A stretch of DNA of 64,000 bases, taken from positions 65,462 through 129,461 of the forward strand of contig CAZKTA010000008.1 of the NCBI GenBank assembly GCA_964555645.1, read 5' to 3'. The position numbers were made by a program, and so were the translations under genes. Shown one piece after another: positions 33,801 through 43,014 of this stretch; the first letter of the stretch is position 1, and every line of letters starts with the position of its first letter. The notes beneath the pieces are model-generated. The model searched no databases, was not told the origin of the DNA, and saw nothing but the letters and a program-made list of their open reading frames with translations. The stretch is from DTLC01 sp964555645 (GTDB lineage: Bacteria > Verrucomicrobiota > Verrucomicrobiia > Limisphaerales > DTLC01).

Positions 33801-34214
33801 TCAGCGGCTCAACGAATCCAGATAACTTTGCAGGAGTACTGCTGCAGCCATCTTGTCGGTTGCGAGCTTGCGTTTGGCGCGGCGCACACCAGCCTGTAGC
33901 AACAAGCGCTGAGCCTGCGCGGTCGTTAGCCGTTCGTCCAAGGTTTTGATCGGCACGCTTAAGCTTTGGCGTAGCGCGGCTACAAATGCCTCGACTCGTT
34001 GTGTTGCCGGGCCGTATGAACCGTCCATGTTCCGCGGCATACCGACAAGTATCAACTCGACCGCTTTTTCTTGGACCAACTGCTTAAGCCGGCCTAGAAA
34101 TGCATCGAACGGCTCAGCAGGAATAAACTCGAGCGGCTGCGCGATCAGCTTCAGTTCATCGCTGATAGCGACGCCGATGCGTTTTGTGCCGTGATCAAGA
34201 GCCAGGATCCGCAT
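33801..34214 (-). CDS. ruvX: RNase H-fold Holliday junction resolvase-like protein
   Basis: 137 residues of the YqgF/RuvX family. The N-terminal LALDHGTKRIGVAISD contains D7, the first metal ligand. ILVGMPRNMDGSYGPATQRV and LDERLTTAQAQ follow in the usual order, with a DKMAAAVLLQSYLD end. Family members take part in 16S rRNA 5'-end processing in E. coli and act as resolvases in vitro. Probably co-transcribed with truA. Confidence 0.93.
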   Translation of the reverse strand: MRILALDHGTKRIGVAISDELKLIAQPLEFIPAEPFDAFLGRLKQLVQEKAVELILVGMPRNMDGSYGPATQRVEAFVAALRQSLSVPIKTLDERLTTAQAQRLLLQAGVRRAKRKLATDKMAAAVLLQSYLDSLSR

Positions 34215-34566
34215 GTGTATCCCTGCAATAGTGGAACGTAAACTCCGTCAACTTGCAACCACTGAGTTATTGGTTCCGCACAAGATGGAAGAGCCAGTGC
34301 CCCAAGTTTTTCTCCTTGTTGTTTGGCCGTTTTGTTCCCACTCAAGCGGCGCCGCTGTAACTGGCAAAAGTTTGAGGTGCAATGACCAACCACGGCACGC
34401 TTTACTTGCTTTTTGGGTTTAGCTGTGCGAAAAGAACCGGCGTGGGGCCGGTACTCAACGCGGCAAGCCGAGCTGTTTGAGGCAGCTTGGCCAGTCGGCG
34501 CTAGACGGCTTATATAAGCCTAAATCCGGCAACTAAGCGGCGGTAGAACCGGCGCGTTAAACAGTT
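34215..34566. other. Divergent intergenic region upstream of hox operon
   Basis: 352 bp between divergent ruvX and hoxE. No gene. The hox promoter must lie here, since hoxE is the first gene of its strand. No confident promoter elements were recognised. Confidence 0.4.
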
Positions 34567-35100
34567 ATGATAACTGCGAGTGGAAGAACCAAACAGCGCA
34601 GCCTCGGGCCGTCGCCCGAGAAGATCAACGCAGATAAGCGTTTCAAGATACTTGAAACGCACATGAAACGGTTTCAGTTCAAACAAGACGCACTGATCGA
34701 GGTGCTGCACAAGGCACAGGAGTTGTTTGGGTACCTCGATGACGAGTTACTTTTTTACATCGCGCAAAGTCTTAAGTTACCGCCTGGCCGTGTGTACGGT
34801 GTAACGACTTTCTACCACTTTTTCACGCTTAGGCCCAAAGGCGTGCATATTTGCGTGGTTTGCATGGGCACGGCCTGCTATGTCAAGGGCGCCGGCACGA
34901 TCCTCAGCGCGCTGGAAGACACTCTCAAAATCAAAAGCGGTGAGACGACGTCAGATGGGCAGGTCTCACTTCTTACTGCCCGATGCATAGGCGCATGCGG
35001 TATTGCGCCTGCAGTCGTGTACGACGGTGTTGTTGCGCCGCGGCAAACCCCTGAAGACGCCATTAAACGTGTGAAAGGATGGGTTAAACATGGTGCTTGA
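34567..35100 (+). CDS. hoxE: NAD-linked bidirectional hydrogenase, HoxE (NuoE-like) subunit
   Basis: 177 residues, first gene of hoxEFUYH. Thioredoxin-like [2Fe-2S] subunit that links the diaphorase part to electron carriers. Cluster ligands are C99, C104, C140 and C144 (CMGTAC and CIGAC). The GVTTFYHFFTLRPKG segment is shared with NuoE. Its end overlaps the hoxF start by 11 bp, so they are coupled. A separate HoxE plus HoxF is typical of the group 3d enzymes of cyanobacteria and other bacteria. Confidence 0.93.
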   Translation: MITASGRTKQRSLGPSPEKINADKRFKILETHMKRFQFKQDALIEVLHKAQELFGYLDDELLFYIAQSLKLPPGRVYGVTTFYHFFTLRPKGVHICVVCMGTACYVKGAGTILSALEDTLKIKSGETTSDGQVSLLTARCIGACGIAPAVVYDGVVAPRQTPEDAIKRVKGWVKHGA

Positions 35101-36727
35101 AGACTTGATTAAGATTAAGGAACAGGAACTAGCAAAGCGCAAGAAGTTCACTTTCCGCGTGTGCCTGGCAGCCGGCTGTGTGTCATCAAACTCCGAGGCT
35201 GTTAAGGCCGCACTCGAAGAGGCTGTAAAAGCCGCTGGACGCGAGAACGATGTTGAAGTGCGTAGGGTGGGCTGCCTAAAACTTTGCTGTGGCGGGCCGC
35301 TTGTTGCCGTTGACCCGTTAAACGTTGTTTACCAAAAAGTCATCCCAGCAGATGCACCTGTGCTTGTCGCAGCCCTGGACGGCACCGAAGCGCAAGTTGC
35401 GAAAGTTGACCTTGCACACCCGTATTTTGCCAAGCAACAGAACATTGTTTTGGAAAACAGTGGGATTGTTGACCCGGAAAGCATTGAATCGTACATCGCG
35501 CTGGACGGGTACCGTGCATTACGTGACGTGTTGCGGGAAATGTCACCTGCGGATGTGATCGCAGCAGTCACGAAAAGCGGGTTGCGCGGTCGAGGTGGGG
35601 CAGGCTATCCGACCGGTCTGAAATGGGCGACAGTTGCAAAAACAAAAAGCGCGCGCAAGTTCGTCATTTGCAACGCAGACGAAGGCGACCCTGGTGCGTT
35701 TATGGACCGTAGCGTGCTGGAGAGTGACCCGCACCGTGTAATCGAGGGTATGATTATTGCCGCATATGCAGTTGGAGCTGAGCAAGGTTACATCTACGTA
35801 AGAGCAGAGTATCCACTTGCAATCAAGCGACTACAGATTGCGATCCGTCAGGCCAGGCAATTTGGGCTGCTTGGCAGTGGCATTTTCGAGTCGCCGTTCT
35901 CGTTCAACATCGAGATTCGAATTGGTGCAGGTGCCTTCGTTTGCGGCGAGGAAACGGCGTTGATCGCCTCGATTGAAGGCCGGCGCGGTATGCCGCGGCC
36001 ACGACCACCATATCCTGCCGAGTACGGATTATTTGGCCAGCCGACCTTGATAAACAATGTCGAGACGTTTGCCAATGTTCCACCAATAATCCGGAACGGA
36101 CCAGAATGGTTCGCCAAGATCGGCACTGAGAAAAGTAAGGGCACAAAGGTTTTTGCTTTGGCAGGCCAGATCAAACATACCGGCCTGATCGAGGTGCCGA
36201 TGGGAATTACATTGCGCGAGATCGTTGAGGAAATGGGCGGGGGCGCACCTGATGGCAAACGCGTCAAGGCAGTTCAAACCGGTGGCCCATCAGGCGGTTG
36301 CGTACCTGCATCTGAGCTTGACACACCTGTTGACTACGAATCATTGGCGCGCCTTGGTTCGATCATGGGTTCTGGCGGCATGATTGTGATGGACGAGACC
36401 ACGCGAATGGTTGATGTGGCGAGGTTTTTCGTCGAGTTTTGTATGGACGAATCCTGCGGCAAATGCGCTCCGTGCCGTGTTGGTACGGTTCAGATGCACA
36501 ATCTGCTTACGAAAATCCGCTCTGGCAATGCCACCGCCGACGACCTGCGCACACTTGAAGACCTGTGTGAGGTAGTCAAAAACACGAGCTTATGTGGGCT
36601 TGGGCAGACCGCCCCCAACCCAGTGCTTAGTACGCTGCGGTTTTTCCGCAGTGAATACACTGCGTTGTTGAAATCGGAAGCAACACAACAATCCGGTAAC
36701 GCTCAACACGCAGCGCAAGAAGCGTAA
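35090..36727 (+). CDS. hoxF: Bidirectional hydrogenase diaphorase subunit HoxF
   Basis: 545 residues. An N-terminal thioredoxin-like [2Fe-2S] domain (C25, C30, C62, C66) precedes the NuoF-like part. GRGGAGYPTG at 167-176 is the FMN/NAD site. The [4Fe-4S] ligands are C456, C459, C462 and C502. This subunit oxidises NADH or reduces NAD+ in exchange with the hydrogenase module. The start overlaps hoxE by 11 bp, and hoxU follows 40 bp later. Confidence 0.95.
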   Translation: MVLEDLIKIKEQELAKRKKFTFRVCLAAGCVSSNSEAVKAALEEAVKAAGRENDVEVRRVGCLKLCCGGPLVAVDPLNVVYQKVIPADAPVLVAALDGTEAQVAKVDLAHPYFAKQQNIVLENSGIVDPESIESYIALDGYRALRDVLREMSPADVIAAVTKSGLRGRGGAGYPTGLKWATVAKTKSARKFVICNADEGDPGAFMDRSVLESDPHRVIEGMIIAAYAVGAEQGYIYVRAEYPLAIKRLQIAIRQARQFGLLGSGIFESPFSFNIEIRIGAGAFVCGEETALIASIEGRRGMPRPRPPYPAEYGLFGQPTLINNVETFANVPPIIRNGPEWFAKIGTEKSKGTKVFALAGQIKHTGLIEVPMGITLREIVEEMGGGAPDGKRVKAVQTGGPSGGCVPASELDTPVDYESLARLGSIMGSGGMIVMDETTRMVDVARFFVEFCMDESCGKCAPCRVGTVQMHNLLTKIRSGNATADDLRTLEDLCEVVKNTSLCGLGQTAPNPVLSTLRFFRSEYTALLKSEATQQSGNAQHAAQEA

Positions 36728-36767
36728 ACCACACAGGCTCCTTGCCAATAACCAATGACGCAAGACC

Positions 36768-37484
36768 ATGGCAGCAAAAACGCTAACAATTGACGGCCAG
36801 TTAATCAGCGCTGAAGAAGACCAGACAATCCTGGGTGCGGCGCGCGACGCTGGCATTGAGATACCGACACTGTGTCATCTGGAGGGTTTGCCTGACGTCG
36901 GCGCGTGCAGGTTGTGCCTGGTTGAAGTGGTTGGCTGGCCGCGTCTTGTACCGGCGTGTGTGACCAAGGTTGCTGAGGGAATGCAGGTGCACACAGACAC
37001 AGAACGCCTCCGGAGATATCGCCGAACGATCTTGGAGTTGATATTCGCCGAGCGCAACCACGTGTGCTCGGTATGCGTTTCAAACGGGAATTGCGAACTC
37101 CAAAAGCTGGCAATGAAGCTTGGGATGGACCATGTGCGGTTCGAGTATCGGCATCCACACCTTGGCATGGACGTTTCGCACAGGTTGTTCGGCATGGACC
37201 ACAACCGCTGCATACTGTGCACACGTTGTGTGCGCGTGTGTTGGTACGTGGAAGCAGCAGGCACAAAAAATGTCGCCGGGCGCGGTGTCAATTCAAAAAT
37301 AATAACTGACCTCAACCAACCGTGGGCCGACGCCGAGACATGCACCAATTGCGGCAAATGCGTGCAGGCATGCCCGACCGGTGCGTTGTTTTACAAAGGC
37401 GCAACTGTGGCCGAGATGGAGCGCGACAGGTCAAAGCTGGAGTTTATCGTGACAGCCAGGGAGAAAAAACAATGGAACGTCTGA
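36768..37484 (+). CDS. hoxU: Bidirectional hydrogenase iron-sulfur subunit HoxU
   Basis: 238 residues. N-terminal ferredoxin-like [2Fe-2S] domain (CHLEGLPDVGACRLC), then a NuoG-type His/Cys region (HVCSVCVSNGNCELQ), and two [4Fe-4S] motifs (CILCTRCVRVC and CTNCGKCVQACPTGA). It wires electrons between the HoxEF flavin and the HoxYH active site. Its last 13 bases overlap the start of hoxY. Confidence 0.95.
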   Translation: MAAKTLTIDGQLISAEEDQTILGAARDAGIEIPTLCHLEGLPDVGACRLCLVEVVGWPRLVPACVTKVAEGMQVHTDTERLRRYRRTILELIFAERNHVCSVCVSNGNCELQKLAMKLGMDHVRFEYRHPHLGMDVSHRLFGMDHNRCILCTRCVRVCWYVEAAGTKNVAGRGVNSKIITDLNQPWADAETCTNCGKCVQACPTGALFYKGATVAEMERDRSKLEFIVTAREKKQWNV

Positions 37485-38014
37485 AGCTTGCAACTGTTTG
37501 GCTAGGGGGCTGCTCGGGCTGCCACATGTCGTTTCTTGACATGGACGAATGGCTGGTCGAGCTGCATCAAAAGGCCAATGTAGTTTACGGTCCTTTTGTT
37601 GACACAAAGGAATACCCGCAAAATGTTGACCTTGTCCTGATCGAAGGCGCAGTGTGTAACGCTGACCATGTTGAGTTGCTCCACAAGATCCGACTGCGAA
37701 CCAGGACCGTGGTGGCATTCGGTGACTGTGCGGTTACAGGTAACGTGCCTGCTATGCGCAATTCGCTGGGCGGCGCACAACATGTTTTGCACTGTGCATA
37801 CATTGAGTTGGCGGATGCAAACCCGCAAGTCCCAAACGCACCTGGTGTGGTGCCACCGTTGCTCGAGCGTGTGATACCTGTGCATGCAGTGATACCAGTC
37901 GAGCATTTCTTGCCGGGGTGTCCACCCGACGCAAACAGAATCAAAGCGGTGCTTCTTGCACTAATGGAAGGGCAACCGGTTCAGCTTTCGGCTGAACAAA
38001 TCAAATTCGGTTAA
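37472..38014 (+). CDS. hoxY: Bidirectional [NiFe]-hydrogenase small subunit HoxY
   Basis: 180 residues from ATG 37472, with AGGGAG upstream. The longer frame from 37322 lies inside hoxU and is not the real start. Carries the proximal [4Fe-4S] cluster: C14 and C17 in WLGGCSGCHMS, then cysteines in GAVCNADH/GDCAVTGN and in LPGCPPD. Short form without extra clusters or a Tat signal, which fits a cytoplasmic group 3d enzyme. Confidence 0.94.
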   Translation: MERLKLATVWLGGCSGCHMSFLDMDEWLVELHQKANVVYGPFVDTKEYPQNVDLVLIEGAVCNADHVELLHKIRLRTRTVVAFGDCAVTGNVPAMRNSLGGAQHVLHCAYIELADANPQVPNAPGVVPPLLERVIPVHAVIPVEHFLPGCPPDANRIKAVLLALMEGQPVQLSAEQIKFG

Positions 38015-38073
38015 CCCGAGATCGAATTGTGCAATCAGTTCAATTTCGAAGCTAGGCCAAAGCGCTTAACAGA

Positions 38074-39504
38074 ATGTCACAACACATCAAAATAGACCCG
38101 GTCACACGGATCGAAGGCCACGCCAAAATTACCATTCAACTAGATGAAAACGGTGACGTGGCCGATGCAAGGTTTCATGTCGTCGAGTTTCGTGGTTTCG
38201 AGAAATTTTGCGAGGGCCGTCCGCTGCCTGAAATGCCCGGCATTACCGCGCGCACGTGTGGTATCTGCCCGGTGAGCCATATTCTGGCATCTGCAAAGGC
38301 CGGCGACGCGATTCTTGCGGTGAAAATTCCGCCTGCGGCAGAAAAACTGCGCAGACTGATGAACCTTGGCCAGATCATTCAGTCGCACGCATTGAGCTTT
38401 TTCCACCTCAGCGCGCCTGATTTCCTGCTCGGCTGGGAAACGCCTGTCGAATCACGCAATGTGTTCGGTCTAATAGCGGCCAAGCCTGAGCTTGCAATGA
38501 ACGGCATCCGGCTCAGGCAGTTTGGCCAGCGAATAATTGAGTTGTTGGGGGGCAGAAAAATTCACCCCGCATGGGCTGTGCCGGGTGGTGTACGCGCACC
38601 GCTTACGCCAGCCGGACGTGATCAAATCAAAGGTGCGATACCTCAGATGCTCGAAATTGTGCAAGGTGCAATCGAGGTGTTCAGACAAGTCCTCAAAAAA
38701 CACCAACGCGAAGTGCAGATATTTGGCAATTTCCCGTCGCTGTTCATGGGATTGGTTGGACCAGAAGGCGAATGGGAACATTACGATGGTAGGCTGAGGT
38801 TCGTTGACAGTGGCGGCAACGTGATAGCTGACCATATTGACCCGGCAAATTATCGCGACGTGATTGGCGAGGCCGTGGAACCTGATTCATACCTTAAATC
38901 ACCGTATTACAAGCCGCTCGGTTACCCCGACGGCATGTACCGCGTCGGTCCACTTGCACGACTTAACGTTTGCGAACGCATAGGCACACCTTTTGCAGAT
39001 CAGGAACTGCAGCGGTTCCGGTCATATGGCAAAGGCGGCGCGGTGACTTCGTCGTTCATGTATCATTATGCGCGCCTGATCGAAATTTTGGCAGCTATAG
39101 AAAAGCTCGGCACGATAATTGACGATCCGGAGCTGCTAGATGATCGGCTGCGCGCAGACGCGGGTATCAACAAGCTTGAAGGCGTGGGTGTCAGTGAAGC
39201 GCCGCGTGGCACATTGTTCCACCATTATCAAGTGGACGAAAACGGCTTGATCAAAAAGGTCAACCTGATCATCGCCACCGGCCAGAACAACCTCGCCATG
39301 AACCGCACAATTACACAGATCGCGCGGTACTACATCAGGGGCGGCTCGATCCCGGAACCGATGCTTAACCGCGTCGAGGCGGGCATTCGGGCATTTGACC
39401 CGTGCCTGAGCTGCTCGACACATGCACTGGGCCGGCTGCCGCTCAAAGTTACACTGCTAGATGCTAATGGCAAAGTCCTCGACGTTGTGCCGCGCGGCTT
39501 ATAA
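38074..39504 (+). CDS. hoxH: Bidirectional [NiFe]-hydrogenase large subunit HoxH
   Basis: 476 residues, the Ni-Fe catalytic subunit. The L1 motif is RTCGICPVSH with C62 and C65. The L2 motif is DPCLSCSTH with C444, C447 and H450. A 26-residue tail follows H450, so the precursor would need cleavage by a HoxW-type endopeptidase. The enzyme couples H2 oxidation or evolution to NAD(H) in the cytoplasm. No hoxW or hyp maturation genes occur in the window, so they must be elsewhere for the enzyme to work. It lies 59 bp after hoxY. Confidence 0.95.
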   Translation: MSQHIKIDPVTRIEGHAKITIQLDENGDVADARFHVVEFRGFEKFCEGRPLPEMPGITARTCGICPVSHILASAKAGDAILAVKIPPAAEKLRRLMNLGQIIQSHALSFFHLSAPDFLLGWETPVESRNVFGLIAAKPELAMNGIRLRQFGQRIIELLGGRKIHPAWAVPGGVRAPLTPAGRDQIKGAIPQMLEIVQGAIEVFRQVLKKHQREVQIFGNFPSLFMGLVGPEGEWEHYDGRLRFVDSGGNVIADHIDPANYRDVIGEAVEPDSYLKSPYYKPLGYPDGMYRVGPLARLNVCERIGTPFADQELQRFRSYGKGGAVTSSFMYHYARLIEILAAIEKLGTIIDDPELLDDRLRADAGINKLEGVGVSEAPRGTLFHHYQVDENGLIKKVNLIIATGQNNLAMNRTITQIARYYIRGGSIPEPMLNRVEAGIRAFDPCLSCSTHALGRLPLKVTLLDANGKVLDVVPRGL

Positions 39505-39615
39505 GTGTTGCCCAAGGCAATAGCGGTTGGAGACGTTCCCACAACCTAACGCGGGAACCGTGCTGTAACATCTCGCATTAAACTGTTTCGATCTGATCGG
39601 TTGCCAGACACCTGT

Positions 39616-40728
39616 TCACCCGGATTCTAACTGCCGGAGCAGGTTGTGCAAAAATACCACATTGTGACACTGCACGTATTTCATCGTGCCGCCTGTGCGC
39701 GAAAAACTTTTGCAGAAACGCAAGTAATAAGCCGGGCTTGTTTTGGGCGGTTCGCCCTTCGACCAGTCCCAACCACCGGCATCCTGGATGTCCACAACAT
39801 AAATTGTGTGCCCATGCACAATTGGCCGGCCATTTTGCTGCCGCAGATTGTTCACACAACTGATGGCTTTCTCGAACACCTGGGGTGCCATTACCGCCGA
39901 GCCAACTGACAAAACAACACCGCCATCCAACCGGTCTATCGAGCTGGCCAATAGTTCGAAATCCACCTGTGCAGTGCGCCCAATAACACCCCCATTGAAC
40001 ATCGGATGACATGATATGATATCGTATCCAATCCCAGGATGAACCGTAAGTGGTACATTGTGCCTGAATGCATTTGCGAGGAGTGACGTGCTTTTCCAAG
40101 GATGTTCAACCTTAAGCCGGCCGGCGGCTAACCCGTATGCTTGCATTGCATGCAGTAGCTCCGCTTGTGCAGGTGCACCCACACCCGCAGGTTCAGCACG
40201 TAACTTTTCCGTCAGTTCATCCGCAGATGGCAACACGACGCCATCTTCTACTATAAACCTGCCCAGGCTACGACCGAATCCGTCACCCCGCACTGCACCA
40301 GCCAATAGCGCAACGTGGATATACCGGCCCGTTTCATCCCACGCGCCGAACGTACCGGTCGGAATATTGTCGCGCACGCTTTCCTCGGTGCGGCCACAAA
40401 ATGCAAGCTCCCAATCGTGAATTGCGCCCGCGCCGTTTGTCGCAAGATGCGTGATCCAGCCACCGGCAATCAGTCGGCTAACAACAGTTGAAAGGCCGTT
40501 TTTGACAAGGTGCGCGCCGTACATGAGCAAGACAGCCGCAGTGCACCGGCGAGCGGCCCTGATCTGTTCAGCGCAATCATGGATTGCGTTTAGTGTTTCA
40601 ACCGGACAACTCGGTGGGTTTGCATCGGGATCAACGAGGATTTTTTCCACACTGCTCAGGCTGGCGCGTTCAGACAACGGCCTGACTTTGAGCTTGGTCA
40701 AATCAAATCGAATAGCCGGTTCGTTCAT
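39616..40728 (-). CDS. Deoxyhypusine-synthase-like protein, function unknown
   Basis: 370 residues from ATG 40728. The core GAHLVKNGLSTVVSRLIAGG and LATNGAGAIHDWELAF has the layout of the Rossmann-type NAD-binding fold of deoxyhypusine synthases, and the C-terminal WDWSKGEPPKTSPAYYLRFC is well ordered. Bacteria lack eIF5A, so bacterial members use other substrates (some make homospermidine) or are unassigned. It converges on hoxH. The similarity call is from sequence impression, not a search. Confidence 0.5.
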   Translation of the reverse strand: MNEPAIRFDLTKLKVRPLSERASLSSVEKILVDPDANPPSCPVETLNAIHDCAEQIRAARRCTAAVLLMYGAHLVKNGLSTVVSRLIAGGWITHLATNGAGAIHDWELAFCGRTEESVRDNIPTGTFGAWDETGRYIHVALLAGAVRGDGFGRSLGRFIVEDGVVLPSADELTEKLRAEPAGVGAPAQAELLHAMQAYGLAAGRLKVEHPWKSTSLLANAFRHNVPLTVHPGIGYDIISCHPMFNGGVIGRTAQVDFELLASSIDRLDGGVVLSVGSAVMAPQVFEKAISCVNNLRQQNGRPIVHGHTIYVVDIQDAGGWDWSKGEPPKTSPAYYLRFCKSFSRTGGTMKYVQCHNVVFLHNLLRQLESG

Positions 40729-40884
40729 GGCAAAGCAAAAGCGTAGCAACAGTGTTGTCCGGGCGTAATTGTGTTGAAGTTCAGTGCCACAGTAAAACCC
40801 GTTTTACCGAGCCACACGCGCTGAAAGCCGATTCTGTCGAAATGGGTTGTCCAGGTTTGTGCATGCGATTAAATTGTTAACGGC

Positions 40885-42039
40885 ATGCGTAAGCGACGCC
40901 CAAGGCGGGTATTGATGGCCCTCGGCTGGTACGATTACCGGCTGCATCGTGGCATCGAGAAATACGCCTTGGAGCACGGCTGGCAACTGTTTGCCAACTT
41001 TGCACGTGAACGTGTCATCCCGTGGGGTTGGGAAGGCGACGGTATCCTTGCATGGCTGGGTGCTGGGGATGACCTTGCCGAATTTGTCAAACACGCACGT
41101 AAACCCACTGTTGATTTCAGTTTTAGGCGGCCGCAACTTAAGTTTGCGCGTGTGCTCGAAGACCATGCTCACGCAGCTCAGCTTGTGGCGGAGCATTTCC
41201 TGTCACGTGGCTTCAGGCATTTCATCTTTTACAGTGAAAATAACAACTGGTCTTACGAGGAACGCGGCGACGGATTCGTGCGTGTGCTTGCAAACGCTGG
41301 CTACACGTGCAAATGGCTGCGTTGGTGGCAGTCGCCGGCTTATAGCACAGACCGCACACAATGGCGCAAACGCCGTGCCTGGCTTGCAAGTGAAATCAAG
41401 CATGCGCCCAAACCGGTGGCGATCTTCGCCGCAAATGACGACCAAGCACTTGATGTGCTTGATGCATGCGAGGCAGGTGGTATTGCTGTACCCGAGGAAG
41501 CGGCAATTGTCGGTGCCGAGAATTACCTTTTGGCACCAGACGCAATGCATACACCGATTTCAAGCGTTGACACAAACCTCGAGCTGATGGGTTACCGCGG
41601 GGCGGAACTGCTCGATGCACTCATGGACGGTAAACCGGCCCCGGACAAGCCGGTTCGAATCCCTGCTGCAGCTGTTATCGCACGCAAAAGCAGCGATCTG
41701 CTTGCCGTCAATCACAAGGGCGTTGCCAACAGCCTGCGGTTCATCTGGGCGCACGCACACGAACCCATAACCGTCAAAGACCTTGTCGCCGTAGCCGGTA
41801 TGTCACGGCGCGGCCTGCACAAGGCGTTTGTCGAACACATCGGCCGCACACCGGGCGAAGAACTGCTGCGCGTGCGCATCGAACGCGCAAAACGGCTACT
41901 GGCAGACTCAGAACAAAAGCTCGAAGTTCTTGCCACAATGTGCGGTTACCAAAACGCAAATAGCTTTTACCTGGCATTCAAAAAACACGTTGGCATGTCC
42001 CCAAAACAATACCGCGCCTCACTGGTCAAAGTCATGTAA
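40885..42039 (+). CDS. XylR-type transcriptional regulator (LacI-like sensor + AraC HTH)
   Basis: 384 residues. Residues about 8-270 are a periplasmic-binding-protein-like sensor as in LacI/XylR (VLMALGWYDYRLHRGIEKYA, later VAIFAANDDQALDVLDAC and ISSVDTNLELMGYRGAELL). The last 100 residues are an AraC-type double helix-turn-helix ending in CGYQNANSFYLAFKKHVGMSPKQYR. This architecture is that of E. coli XylR and is expanded in Verrucomicrobia. It probably senses a sugar. Its target is not obvious; the xylan-type genes at 56-64 kb are candidates only by function. Confidence 0.9.
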   Translation: MRKRRPRRVLMALGWYDYRLHRGIEKYALEHGWQLFANFARERVIPWGWEGDGILAWLGAGDDLAEFVKHARKPTVDFSFRRPQLKFARVLEDHAHAAQLVAEHFLSRGFRHFIFYSENNNWSYEERGDGFVRVLANAGYTCKWLRWWQSPAYSTDRTQWRKRRAWLASEIKHAPKPVAIFAANDDQALDVLDACEAGGIAVPEEAAIVGAENYLLAPDAMHTPISSVDTNLELMGYRGAELLDALMDGKPAPDKPVRIPAAAVIARKSSDLLAVNHKGVANSLRFIWAHAHEPITVKDLVAVAGMSRRGLHKAFVEHIGRTPGEELLRVRIERAKRLLADSEQKLEVLATMCGYQNANSFYLAFKKHVGMSPKQYRASLVKVM

Positions 42040-42221
42040 ACGGCCAAGGTATTTAACAAAGCCGTTGATTGAGTTTGCCGTAGGCGCGACCGCCCGTTCA
42101 GCCGTACAACGCATCGCCGAGCCACAAGCGTGGCCCAACCGGCTGAACATCAACGACTTGGCGTTCGGCACACTGCCAGCTATGTTTAACTGTGAACTGG
42201 TGTACCTGATGCCACTGGTGT

Positions 42222-43010
42222 ATGCGGTTGACCGAGTCTGATCTGCGTTTTGTGGTCGAAACCGTGGTCACGAAACGCCGTGACTACGACAATATAATCC
42301 GGCTTGTCCGTGACAAGGATGACCTGCTTGAGCCGATGCTCGACGATGCCAGACTGGCTGAGCGGCTCCTGAACGACCAACATGTGCTCATCCGCGTCTC
42401 GCCATATCTTCTGTTTACAGTCCTGTTGCGGCGTGTGCGGCATAATCTCCAGAACCAATCGTTTGTGCTCGAGCCCTACAGCAGTGGCAAACGCATACCC
42501 GTTTTTGATGCGCCCAAGACGGTGCAATTGCTCTCCGACACCACACTGCGCGAGTACTTGGTCCAGATGCTGTGCTCGTTCGTCAAGACGCATACGGGGG
42601 TGATTTACTGGAAAGAACGTGGCACATGGCACAAGCGCAAGTTCAGCGACATCGACATGGACGACATGATTGCACTGGCACGGATGGTCGAGCCGCAATT
42701 CAGGCCGCGCCTCTACAAGCGCATAGCCGATATAGCGCTGTTCCTGACCGGTATTTATCCCGACCACACATCGCTCTTTACCAGCCGGCCAAAGAGCATG
42801 GCCACAGCAGCTCGCAGCATCCCGGATTACGAGCGTGAAGGCCGGCGTTTTTACGCGCTTGCAGCACAACAGGCTGAGCCGCCCTGGCCGCCCTCGGTTT
42901 ACGAGGAGTTAGCCGAAAAATTCACCATCGCACGTGAGGCACTGAACACATTGGCAGATCGGTATCTCAAGCCCCTGCGTGAAAAATTGTTTGAACAACC
43001 GAACGGTTGA
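42222..43010 (+). CDS. Conserved hypothetical protein
   Basis: 262 residues, no signal peptide or membrane helix. Helical and basic, with LLNDQHVLIRVSPYLLFTVL, YWKERGTWHKRKFSDIDMDD and RPRLYKRIADIALFLTGIYPD as the most distinctive stretches. No family is recognised. It ends 4 bp from the convergent proC gene and starts 182 bp after the XylR-type gene. Confidence 0.7.
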   Translation: MRLTESDLRFVVETVVTKRRDYDNIIRLVRDKDDLLEPMLDDARLAERLLNDQHVLIRVSPYLLFTVLLRRVRHNLQNQSFVLEPYSSGKRIPVFDAPKTVQLLSDTTLREYLVQMLCSFVKTHTGVIYWKERGTWHKRKFSDIDMDDMIALARMVEPQFRPRLYKRIADIALFLTGIYPDHTSLFTSRPKSMATAARSIPDYEREGRRFYALAAQQAEPPWPPSVYEELAEKFTIAREALNTLADRYLKPLREKLFEQPNG

Positions 43011-43014
43011 AGTC

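Noticed and set aside
34567..37484. HoxEFU as NuoEFG of respiratory complex I
   Set aside because: The three genes are followed directly by hydrogenase small and large subunits with [NiFe] ligands, HoxU is short, and no nuo membrane subunits follow.
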